Shown piece by piece: positions 1-12,000 of a stretch of 64,000 bases of DNA (positions are counted from its first letter, which is position 1; every line of letters starts with the position of its first letter). Position numbers and translations under genes: made by a program. The notes beneath the pieces are model-generated. The model did no database searches, was not told the DNA's origin, and saw only the letters and a list, made by a program, of their open reading frames with translations. Location of the stretch: NCBI RefSeq assembly GCF_021129235.1, contig NZ_JAJOMA010000001.1:620001-684000 (forward strand). Reading direction: 5' to 3'. Origin of the DNA: Kineosporia mesophila. GTDB taxonomy: Bacteria; Actinomycetota; Actinomycetes; Actinomycetales; Kineosporiaceae.

Positions 1-3000
1 CACCGCCGTTGCGCCCGGTCGCCTACGACGTGGACACCTCGTTCGGCTGGGCCGCGGCTGACCTCGAGACCCGGATTCCCCCAGCCGGTTCCGTCACCCC
101 GGCCGATCCGCTCCTGCTTCAGGACTACCCGGGCGTGCGGACGGTCGACCCCGGTCTCCTCGACCGTCGTGTGCCCCGGATCGGCAGCGTCGACTCGGTG
201 ATCACGATCAGCCGGTCGCTGGCCGAGAACGGCGGTCAGGTCCCGTCCACGCTGACTGCGCCGCCGTCGATCACGACGGCCGCCCCCGTCCACGCCGCGG
301 CCACCACCCAGAACCTGCTCACCTGGCAGCAGCAACAGCTCGGCCTGGATGCCGGTCAGTCCGTGCCGGTGTTCCGCGGGGAAAACCTGACGTTCGTCCA
401 GCAGGCGATGGCCGCGGCGCCGGTCGGGTCGCAGGGGACTGTGGTGTTCCAGGTTCCGGGTGATCCGGCCGCCCACGCCGTGAACGTGGTGGTGGACAGC
501 CAGGGCGTGCGCTTTCTCGACGGCACGCGGGGCGGCCTTCCCCGCATCCCGGAAATCGCCGGGCCCCTCCACTTCCTGCCTCTGACCCCGGGTCTCGCGG
601 TGCCGGGAGGCATCCCCGTGGCGCCGTCCGCCCTGCCCGAGATCCAGGTCGGCGATGACGTTCTCGGCCATGTGCACTCCCAGGTGGTGAGCCAGTTCAA
701 GGATCTGGTCAACCTCCCGGCCGCCCCACCGACCGTCGAAGAGGTCCGGACGCAGCTGTACCAGACCCAGAAGGACATCCGGCTCGGCGAGGTGTCCGGT
801 ATCCGCTCCACCCCGGACCTGGGCCGCGAGATCCTGCGTCGGCTCGGATACGAGCAGGGCCTCAAGGGCGGGGCGCCCCTCGACCCCGCCGCCGTCCCCC
901 GGACCGGTGAGTCCTCCACCCAGAAGACGCCCGTGCCACCGATCCCGGCCGACCTCCAGCCACCCGAGGTCAGGGTCCGTGACTTCGCCTTCGACCCTCA
1001 GCCGGAGGCGCCGGCCGACCTGGAGCAGCCTGAGGTCAGGGTCCGTGACTTTGCCCTCGACCCTCAGCCGGAGGCGCCGGCCGACCTGGAGCAGCCCGAG
1101 GTCAGGGTCCGTGACTTTGCCCTCGACCCTCAGCCGGAGGCGCCGGCCGACCTGGAGCAGCCCGAGGTCAAGGTCCGCGACTTCGCCCTCGACCCCCCGC
1201 CGGTACCGGTGGACACCAAGGGCAAGGGGGTGGCGCCCGACCCCGCCGCTCTCCCGCCGGCCGTCCAGACCTTCGGCTCCGGCCGTGACGGCACCCGCGG
1301 CATGGTGCACATCCAGCCGCCCCCGCCGGCCGTGGTGACGGCGGTGCAGGACGCCGTGATCGCGAAGATCGGCGGGAGCCGGGGTCCGGACGCCTCGCTG
1401 ACGCAGGACGTGCGCACGGTGGTGTCGGCGCGCTGGTTCCAGACCGGGCAGGAACAGTGGCTGTCGGGCACCGGTTTCCTGGTCGCGATCGAGCACCAGG
1501 GCCAGGTGCGGTACGCGATGGTGCGGGGGGAGCTGGAGAACGGGCACCTGGTCGATCCGGGGATGGACGAGCTGACGGACGGTCCTCCGGTGTCGGTGCA
1601 GCGGTGGCAGTTCAGCACTCCCGAGCTGGGGAACACCCAGACCGCCTCGACCCTGCGCTCGTACAGCTACCCTCACGCGCACACCTTCGGGATCGACAGC
1701 GAACGGGCGCCGATGCTCCAGGAGATCACGCTCTCCCTGCAGCCGATGCTGACGATGAACCAGACCACGCGCACGGCCACGACCGGCACCAGCGTGCAGG
1801 CGTTCAGCATCCTGCGCAGCCGCGAACGCACCTGGCACTACCAGTTCTCGAGCAAGTGGCAGATCCAGATGCTGGACCGGCTGTCGGACCTGACCAGCGG
1901 GCAGCCACTGCCGGACGGCCGGTGGGAAGACGTCGCCGTCGCCCCGCACGCCGACAGCGACATCTCCGTCTGGTTCCCGAAACACCTCACGCAGCCGGTC
2001 ACCGTGACCCGCGGGCAACTGCCGACGATCAGCATGCTCGAAGACCTCCCGCTGTTCGGCGCGGAGAACTTCCCCCGGGCCGAGATGATCTTCCAGGACG
2101 TCGCCGAGGGTTTCCGGAGCCGGCTCGGCGGTCTGTCGGAGACCTCCTGGACCGATCTGCGGAACTTCCTCGGCGACGGCGACCTGCGCAGCAACTTCCC
2201 GCTGATGCTGTGGGGAGGCAAGGCTCCCTCGCCGATCCTGACCACGCAGGCCGGTACGGCGGTGGGGTACCTGCGCGTCGGGGCGCGCCTGGCGTTCGAG
2301 TTCAACCCGACCGAAGCGCCACTGCAGAACGGAGTGCTGGAGGCTTACATCGTCCGTTCGCTGAGGGCCCTGCTGAGCACCACGACCACCAACGCCTCGG
2401 GGCTGGGGGCCGACCTCACCTTCACCATCGGCCCGAAGAACGGGCCGGCGATCGGGCAGGTCACGGTCGGGGCCAACGGGCAGTACCAGTTCTCGTACAG
2501 CACCAACTCCGGTGGCTCGAGCAACCGGCTGGTGCGCTCGCTGAGGACGGCGAACCTGATTCCCCGGGTCACGGCCAGTTTTCATCTGGACGTGGAACTG
2601 GTGACGCCGGAGGGCTCACCGAAGCGGCCGGATCCGGGGTCCCGGCTGGCGGACGGGACCCGCACCTACGAGGTCGTGCTCCAGGTGCCCGAGCGCAGCG
2701 CGATGCAGCCGGCCGCCCCCGGGGCGAACAACCCGGCCACGACCGGCGACCGGTATCTGCCGCAAGACCTTCTGCACCTGCGCACGCTGGGCATCTCCAC
2801 CACACCGGTCGCGGTGAACGGGACGGCCGGACTGGTCACCTGGGTCGAGAGCGCCCTGCGTAAGCACGGTTTCCTGCCGGGGACGGGTGAGGTGGGCACC
2901 CTGCGCCAGGCGGGTGAGTGGATCGCCGACAACCCGGTGTCGCGGGCGGTCCTGGGGCCCGACCCGGTGGCCACGGCCCGGCTGCGCAACCAGCAGAAAC

Positions 3001-6000
3001 TCGACCAGCTCGGTGGCCGGGCGGGACTGCGCAGCAGCCTGGACGACGCCATCGAGGGCGGTGCGATGACGGTGTTCGAACTTCCGGGACCGGCCGGGAT
3101 GCAGAAGATCTCGGTCACGCTCGAGACGGTGCGCCGCTACCTGCCCGGGGGCGACCACCTCGGAGTGGAGCACCAGCGGTCCGCCCCCCGCATCCAGACG
3201 CTGAACTTCGTCGGGTCGACCATGCCCGGCGACGAGCAGTTCAGCCGGACGCCGTTGTCGTGGAACGCTCACGCGTCCGGTAGCGGGCACACGGGTACAG
3301 CGGCACCGGGACAGAGGCAATGGGACGAGGGGGCCGAGGCCGGGGGCCAGATCCAGCACCAGCAGAGCACGTCCGACGTCACCGGATCGAGTCTCGGTAC
3401 CGGGCACGAGTACTACCTGCTGAGCCCGGCCGCCCAGGGCAGTGAGTTGTTCCAGGTCCCGGCCACGCACACGATGTCGATGGAGTTCTCCTGGGGCGGA
3501 TCGCCGGACACCCGGACGGTGAACGGCGAGGTCAAGCTCGTCGTTCCGACCTTCCGCACCACCACCCAGCCGTCGGTGGGAGCCCGTCCGGTGCCGGTGG
3601 TGCCCCGGGGGGTTCGACCTCTTGACCGCACAGTGCTGGAACTGCGGGTGCCGAAACTGCCCGCACCCCCTCACCGGGTCAAGGTCACTCCCGCGCAGCT
3701 AGTTTCGCTGAAGACGGCGGGACTGAGCCGGGACCAGCTGGCCGGGCTGCACGACATCGAGCTGACCGACGGCCAGGCCCGGGCGCTGGACCTGGTGAAA
3801 CTGAAGCCGGAGCAGTGGGACTCCCTCGACGCGCTGGGCCTGCCGCTCGCCGATGTCGCCGGTCTCAACCAGCTCGGGTTCACCCCGGACCGGATCCGGC
3901 AGCAGGGGCTGGGCGACGTGACGCTCGCCCGGGTGGCGCTGGACCAGGGGCTGATCGCGCCGGACGAGGTCACGGAATCGGGTCTGGACGGCATCACGCT
4001 GGACCAGGTGGCGCAGCTCGACCTGGGCTGGCTGACCTCAGGACACCTCGACGGCCTGCGCCTGGACGGGCTGCTGCCGTCGCAGCTCACCGGGCTCACC
4101 GGGATCGGCCTCACCGGAGAAGAATTCGACGCCGCTCCCGGGACGAACGCCGAACAGAACCGGCAGCTGCTGGATCTCGGGGTCACACCGGCCCAGCTGG
4201 TCCGGGTGAACCTGGCGGGGCTGCCGGTGGACCAGGCGCTCTCCCTCAGTCTGATCACCGGGGCTCTACCGCAGCCCGGCCTGCCCGACCTGGCCACGAT
4301 GCCGGCCGCGCAGATCGCCGAGCTGAACCTGGCCGCCCTGACCCCGGCCGAGCTGGGCCGGCTGAATCTGGTGCGGCTCACCCCGGCGGAACTGGGCACT
4401 CTCAACCTGGCCGCCCTCAGCGTCGCCCAGCTCACCGCGATCGACCTGACCACGTTCAACCAGCTCCAGCGCGACGCCCTCACCCTGATGGTGATCCCGG
4501 AGAGCGCCCTGACCGACGTGGTGGCGGGCAGCGGGGCGGTGCAGAAGCTGATCCGCAACGGACTGGAACAGCCGCAGGCCCTTTCGGAACCGGGGAGCTG
4601 GCTCTCCGGCCTCGTGAAGGGCACCGCCCGCTGGGTCTCCCACACCGGTCCGGGCGCGTGGACGAAGCAGTCCCTGACCGGCGAGTCGCTCACCGGCCAG
4701 GCGTCCGACCCGAACCTGATGCTGCAGACGGCGACCTCGTCCGAGCACTTCCACGCCAACCCCCTGCGGATCTTCCGCGACGCGTACGTGGTGGAGGGCG
4801 TCTTCAGTTCCGGCCTCCTGGCCGGTACCGAGGTCACCTTCGTGATCGAGGGGTACCTGAGTCAGGGCGAGGCGCTCGACGCCCCGCCACCTCTGGACGG
4901 CGAGCGCTGGCTGCAGTCGACCACCGCGAACTCCCGGGGGTTCACGAAGACCGGGCTCACCCGGGGCGGCCCCACCGGCGTCCGCTCGACCGGGGTCTTC
5001 CGTCCCGGGGGCGGCTACCAGTTCGGGCGGGGCGGGCAGCACGGTGAGCTGACGAACGACAACACCAGCACGATGCGCGTGACCACCGAGGACACGGTGG
5101 ACGCGCACTGGTTCCGGGCCCACGCCACCTACGTGGTGACGATGCACAGCGGTCTGTGGAACGTGCCGGTGACGACGCTGACCGAGCTGGGATCGAAGGC
5201 GCTGGTCTCACTCGCCTCGTTCCTTCCCGAAGCGGTGCGACCCCAGGGACAGGTGCGCGGCTCGCGTTTCCAGGGAGCGATCGACGTGCCCGGCGGGGCG
5301 CAGTTCTTCCTGGTCGACAACGACCTGGTGAACTACCCGCAACTGGCCGACCTGGTGCGTCAGCGCGACGCCGGCAAGGTCGCGCGCCCCCTGCCGGTCG
5401 CGACCACCTCGAACCTGCGGCTGCCCTCGTCCTGGTTCGTGAACACCGGCGGTCAGCTGGGTCCGGGCACGGTCACCGAGGTCCGGATGGCCGGCGGGAG
5501 CCGGGCGCTGTACGACCAGGTCGTCGCCGTGGCCGAGAGCGTCGCGCCGGGAGTGACGCAGCCGGGTGGGCCGTACTACACGCCCGGGGTGCTGACCCGG
5601 ATCAACGAGTACGCCACCTCCCTGGGCGCGCGCACCCTCATCCACCACGGGCCGCAGGGAAAGGTGCAGTTGCGCTTCGTCTACCGCTCGTGGCGGGGCC
5701 CACAGATGGTAGTCGTGACCCTGAACGCGCGGCCCCGGCTGCCGCTGGGGAACGTGATCGGCCGTCCGGTCAACGTCGTCGACATGAGCAAGGCCGGTCA
5801 CCTGCTCTCGGCGCCTCCGGTGATGAAGACCAGCGGTGGGGTGGACACCGTCATCTCGCACATCGGATCGCCCGGCACCAATACCACTGCCCCACGGCGC
5901 ACCCGGATCACTGATATCCAGACCCGCACCCAGGAGCTGAATTTCAAGCCGGGCGCCAACATCGGTGGGCACACGTTCACCCCGTCGGCCACCGGCCAGC

Positions 6001-9000
6001 GGCGGCTGGACGTGGCGCGCATCCAGAACTCGACCCGGGAGAACCGCACCTGGACCCGCACGATGGTCAACACCGGCGAGTTCGTGGTCGGTTACGACAT
6101 CACGGTCGAGGCCCGGAACGAGCAGATGATGCATGCCCTGCTCACCCTCGCGGTCCAGATGGGGGCCATCGCCACCCTCACCGGCTTCGGCTGGGCGGCC
6201 GACATCGCCTACCTGGCGGCCCGCGGGTTCGTCCGTACCCTGACGGCCGTCAGCCGGCTCCGGGACCTGGAGGCGAACCGGACGTCCACCGTGACCGCCC
6301 CCGCGACCCCGCCGGTGATCCGCGCTGACGCGGTGCTCCGCATCTCGAACGCCGAAAGTTCACCGGAAGGTGAGGTCTCCACCCCGCTCATCACCACCCC
6401 GGCGCTGTTGAGCACCGATCCCCGCCCGGCGCCGGTGGTGGTCACGGGCAATCCCGGCGACGCGGTCATCCAGATGCAGGACTTCTCCGGACTGCTCGCC
6501 CCGGAACGGCTCTGGCGGCCCCGGCGGCCGGTGCAGATCTATCACGTCGACGACATCGCCCTGCTGGAGCAGGCTCTCGTGGAGGTGGACCCGTCCTGGA
6601 CGCGCACGCACGTGCCGGGTGCCTCCTCCTCCAGCGAGGGCATGTACATCCGGCTCAACCAGTTCGTCGATTCCGGCAGTCTGATCACGACCGACCCGGC
6701 GTCGACGGCCTCGTTCCTGTCCGCGCCGGGGGCCCGGGGTACCCAGATCCAGATGCTGCTGTACTCGCCCGAGGTCGAGCGGAGCAGCCGCGACGTCGCG
6801 GTCGACCGGATCGAGGTGTCCAACGACGGGGTCACGAACACCACGACGCTGTCCAATGTCACCAGTCTCACGACGGCGACGGGGATCAAGAAGAACGCCG
6901 AACGGACGGGCCCGACCCTCTCGATCCTCGGGGGCACCAGCGGCGCCGGAGACGTCAGCACCTCGAACACCCAGCGCCGCGAAATGATTCGTTTCGGGAC
7001 GCCGATGGAGATGTCTGTGGGTGGGCTGCGGGGCAACCGGCTGAAGTCCGCGGTGCTGTTCCGGGTGGTCGGCCCGAAGGGCACCCGGTTCGTCCTGTCC
7101 AACATCCTGTTGCGTTCCACCGAGACGCCTTTCGTTCCTGCCCCCGGTCCGGGCTTCGCGATCCCCGGCTTCGGTGACGTGCTCGCCGAGGTCAACAGTC
7201 AGTACGACTACCTGGTCGGGCGCACCCGCGATCGAAGCGCCCCGGCAATTCCTGACGGCATCACTCGCCGGAAGCCGACGCCCGAATTGGTGGCCCAGCA
7301 CCTGCTGGACCTTCAGAACGCGCCGGTGCCGGGGGTTTCGTCGAGCATCGAGAAGGCGAAGCAGATCCTGGACCGGCTGGGCTGGCCGCAGCGGCTGCGG
7401 GGTGGGGCACCGGCCACGCGGGTGACGGCTACCTCGGTGGAGTCCGGGCCGGTGGCTTCAGGTTCGGGGCAGTCGGGTTCGGGTCCGTCGGGTCCGGTGG
7501 TGTCCGGGCCGACACTGAGCCGGCTGGCGGGGGCGGTCGGTGCGGTCGAGCTGGCGATCGAAGAATGGGGGACGCATCCGGCCTCCGGTAACATCGATGG
7601 TCCCGGGGCTGAGCGTGGCCTGGCCGAGCTGGAACTGGCCGTGAGCGAGCTGGAAGACGTCGTCCGGTCCCTGGAGACCGGCCAGGACAGCGAGATCTCA
7701 CCGGAACCGATCCTGCCGCCGGAGCTGGCAGCCAGTTTCGGCCTGGACCCGGACGGAACCGAGAGCATCGGTGAGGAATCCATTAAGGACGATGTTGTCA
7801 GCATCGCCGGTTCGGTCACCGGGCAGGCCGTTTCCCGGATCGGGAGGGCCGTCACCGCGATCGAGCGTTCCGCCGATCTGCTCCAGGCCCGGCGCGAGGC
7901 CGGCGGGGTCCTGGGTAGCGAAGCGACCGGCGTGATCACCGACCTCGCCCACCGGGTCGCCGAGCTGGAGGCGGCCGTCGCCGGTCTGGAGACTCTGAAC
8001 GCGGGTCTCGACGACACCGGTTCCGAGGCCGGGCGGGTGTATGTCCAGGACGGCCGGGACGACCTCCGGATCGAGGAGCTGCCCGAATCCGACTCCGGGA
8101 CCGCCCCGCCGTCTTCTCCCGAGGGCCCGAAGATCACCGAGATGCCGCAGCCCGTACTGAGCCCGACGGTGATCTCGTTCGGCCAGAATCGCGACGGGGC
8201 CCGCCCGCTCTCGTTCGCCTCGGTACCACCGGAGATGGCGGCCTGGCTGCGCGACCAGGTCGTCACCGAGGTCGAGCGGAACCGGGGATTCAGTGCGGAA
8301 TTCCGGAAGTCCGTGAGCGAGGTGCTGACCGACGCCTGGTTCCAGCGCAAGGCCGGGCCGCTGGCGTCGCGGGCGGGCATGCCGCTGCCGGTGACCCACC
8401 GGGGCCGCAAGTACCCGGCGGTGCTGCGTTTCGTGACCAGCGACCCGCGGCTGGAGGAGTCCGGTCTGAACGACCTGCCGGACGGCCCGCCGGTCGGGGT
8501 GCAGCGCTGGATGTTCGGGCAGCCCGAGCTGGGCAGTGTGTCGTCGTCGGGCAACATGCGCGGCGGCCGGTACCAGTACTCGCACTCGTTCACCGTGGAC
8601 GGGTTCCCGCACCTGCGCCGGATCGTGCTCACCCCGCAGTTCACCGTGGTGATGAACCAGCAGACCCGGCAGATCACCACGTCGGTGAGCGTGCAGGCCT
8701 ACACGATCATGCGCAGCCGCGAACGGTCGTGGAAGTACAGTTACCGCATGCAGTGGCAGCTGCAGATCCTGAACAGCGGCTTGCCGGAACTGGTCTCGGG
8801 GCAGTCGCTGCCCGAGGCGGACTGGCAGGCGCTGACTCCGGCGGCGAACGAGCTGACCTCCGACCCGCGGATGTCGGTCTGGTTCCCGAAACACCTCGCG
8901 GTATCGCCGGACACGCTCGACCCGACGCCACCGATGCCGGAGCTGACGATGCTCGAGGACACCCCGGTGCTCGGGGTGGAAGGACTGCCGAACGTCGGCG

Positions 9001-12000
9001 TCTTCTTCGACGACCTGGCCGACTCGTTCAGCGACCAGCTCGCGTCGCTGTCCGACACCTCCTGGGAAGACCTGCGCAACTTCTTCGTCGCCGAGGACCA
9101 GCTGCCCGGCCTCGTCCCGCTCATGCTCGAGGGCAACACCGCGGGTACGCCCCTGCTGTACACCCGGGCGGGCACCGTCGTGGGCTACTTCCGGATCGCC
9201 GTGCGCCTGCTGGACGAGCTGACCCCGGCCGGGCCGCCGGTCGGCAACGGCATCCTGGAGTCGTACGTCGTGCGGTCCCTGCGCAGTCAGCTGGCGACCA
9301 CCACCACGAACGCCTCGGGCCTGACCGTCAACGTCGGGTTCCTGTTCGCCCCCGAGGGACAGCAGACGCCGGTCGGCCAGTTCTCCGTCGGCGGCGGCAC
9401 CGACTACGACTACGTACACACCCTGACCTCCGGAGGCAGCGCCCGGGTGGTGCGCTCGCTGCGGATCGCCGGGGTGATCCCGCGGGGCGTCACCCGGCTG
9501 AGTTTCACCGTGACCCTGATGCGTCCGGAGGGACCCGCGCTGCCTCCGCCGGCCGGTTCCCGGCTGGACGGCGGCACCGCCTACCCGGCCACCCTGCAGG
9601 TCCCGCCGCGGGCCGCACTCACCGGACCCCGCGAGACCCGTTACCTGCCGCCGGAACTGCTGCATCTGCGGTCGCTGGGCATGTCGACCACGCCGCTCGA
9701 CGTGACGGGCACCGAGACCTTGTGGGACGAAGTGGAGACGTTTCTGCGGGAGAAGGGTTTCCTTCCGGGCGGTCCGGAGATCAGTGCCCTGCGGGCCCTG
9801 GGCGAGCACCTGACCGACAATGCGGCGGTGCGCACGGTGGTCGGCCCGGACCCGGTCGCGGCGGCGCGGTTGCAGAACCAGAAGAAGCTCGACCAGGCGC
9901 GCGGGCGGGCCGGCCGGCGGGCCGGGCTGGACGACGCCATCGACGGCGGCGCTCTGACGGTGTTCGAGATGCCGGGGACCTTCGACAGCTACCGGATCTC
10001 CGTCACCCTGCACACCCGACGCCGGTACCTCGACCCGGCCGATCCGGAGGTGGGCGTGCGGCAGGGGCTTCCGATGCCGAAGGCCCAGACCCTGAACTTC
10101 GTCGGCTCGACGGTGCCGGGGGAGGAGTCGTTCAGCCAGACCCCGTCGGACTGGAACGTCGGGGTCTCGGCCCAGGGCACGGTGGCGGACGCCGGCCACG
10201 ACGTACAGGTCATCGCCCCCGGTCACGCGGGGGAGGGAGGGGAGGCCGGCGACGGGCTCGGCGGCACCGGGGGTTCGGCCGCCTCCGGTACCGGCACGAA
10301 CTTCAGCTGGAACTACACGCACAGCGGGAGCCGGGCCACCGCGCGGAACTCGGCCGCCGGCACCGGACACGAGTACTACCTGCTCTCGCCCACCTCGCAG
10401 GGCACGGAACGGTACGAGGTGCCGGTCACGCACCGGATGACCATCTCGTACGGCTACGGCAGCCCACGCCGGACCGGGCCGCACCACGGCGTCGCGAAAC
10501 TCGGCGTGCCGACGTTCCGGACCACGACCACGCCCTCGGGCGCTCCCCGGCCGGTGGCGCCGACGCCCCGCGCGGTCACGGCCCAGGACCGGACCCGGCT
10601 CGATGCCACGACCCCGGCCCAGGCCCGCGCCGCCGGGGTGCTGATCCTGCCCGAGACCGCGCTGGTGGACCGCGTCGAGGGAGCCGGAGCCCTGCAACGC
10701 ACCGTCCGCTCCCTGCTCGGCGTACCGGACGGCACCCCGGGCGTCCCCCTGAACAGCCCGGCCAGCTCCACCAACCCAGCCACCTCGTCCACCAACCCAG
10801 CCACCTCGTCCACCAACCCAGCCACCTCGTCCACCAACCCAGTCACTTCGTCCACCACCTCGTCCTCTGTCACCCCCAACTGGCTGTCATCGGTGCTGGA
10901 CGGGGTCGGCGGCACCGGCCGCTGGATCCGCCGCTCGGTGGTGGGGGAGAGCCTGACCCGCGAGGACTCCGTGGCCCAGGAGGTGATCCAGACCGCTCTG
11001 TCCCCGGAACACCTGCTGGCCGGGGAGTTCCGGTTGTTCCGGGACACGCTGGTGGTCGAGGGCGTGGCCACGGCCGGCTGGGCGCTGGGCCAGGACGTCC
11101 AGATCGAGATCAGCGGTTACCTCACCCAGGGGCGGGCCCTGCCCGAACCCCCGAAACTCGACGGCGAGCGCTGGCTCCAGTCGATCGTCACCCATTCCGA
11201 GGCGAAAACCGTTTCCCGGGCCGGGCACACCGGCCCGTCGATGTCGGGGTACCCGGACGACCCGGTGCTGCTGACCGGGCAGTACCAGGCGGGGCGGATC
11301 GGCCGGCGCAGCGAGGTGCACAGCGACAGCACCTCCGTGATGCGGGTGACGGTGGAGGACGACGTGGTCAGCCAGCGCTTCCTGGCCCGGGTGACGTACG
11401 TGGTCACGGTGCGCACCGGGTTCCGGAACCTGATCGGCTCGCAGGTGCCCGGGCTCACCGCGCCCGCGGCCCGGAGCCGGGCCGTCGACCTGGACGAGGC
11501 GGTGGAGTTCTACCTGGTCGAGAACGACCTGCAGAACTACCCGGACCTGGGCCGGCTGCCCGGGGCCCGTCCGGCCCTGACCCCGGCGCCGGCGATGACG
11601 CAGCAGCTGCCCACCTGGTACGTCGCGAGCGGCGGGGAGATCGGGTACGGCACGGTCACCGAGACGAAGCCGGCCGGTGGGCGCCGGGCCCTGGAGAAGG
11701 CGATCCTGCGGCGGCTGCTGCGGGTGGCGCCGGGTATCACCCGTCCTGGTACTTCCACCTATGCGCCCGGTCTGCTCACCCGGATCAACGAGCACGCCTC
11801 GTCCCTCGGGCAGCGCACCCTGGTGAACGCCGGGCCGAACGGGAAGGTCCAGTTCCACGAGACCTACCGTTCGTGGTCCGGCCCGCGGACGGTCACGATC
11901 ACCCTGACGGCACGTCCCCGGAACCCGGCCGGCCTGGGGAGCCTCCGAGGCCGCGCGGTGGCTGTCGGAGGCATGGACAACGTGTTCTCGCACATCACCG

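Larger units (their letters stand above)
665..7160 (+). repeat. Giant-protein tandem unit 1 (~2,160 aa)
   Basis: This is the first of two homologous units. Anchors shared with unit 2 are: the helical segment ending LRGGAP/LKGGAP (near 870 here), GRDGTRG (1280), a DLPDGPP/ELTDGPP segment (1575), SILRSRERTW (1805), VWFPKHL (1970), TTTTNASGL (2385), LGTGHEYYLLSP (3400), RIFRDAYVVEGV (4770), DGERWLQS (4900), SSEGMYIRLNQFV (6630), and ILLRSTE (7105). Identity varies along the unit, and unit 1 contains the extra Leu-rich repeat block. Confidence 0.8.

Noticed and set aside
951-1214. Possible CRISPR array (regular 66-bp repeats)
   Set aside because: Units are contiguous without unique spacers, keep the reading frame and encode a Pro-rich linker. 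The same reasoning excludes 43863-43997.
4320-4440. TALE-like DNA-binding repeats (LTPxQL pattern)
   Set aside because: The period is about 13 residues, not 33-35, and there is no variable di-residue position, so the resemblance is superficial.
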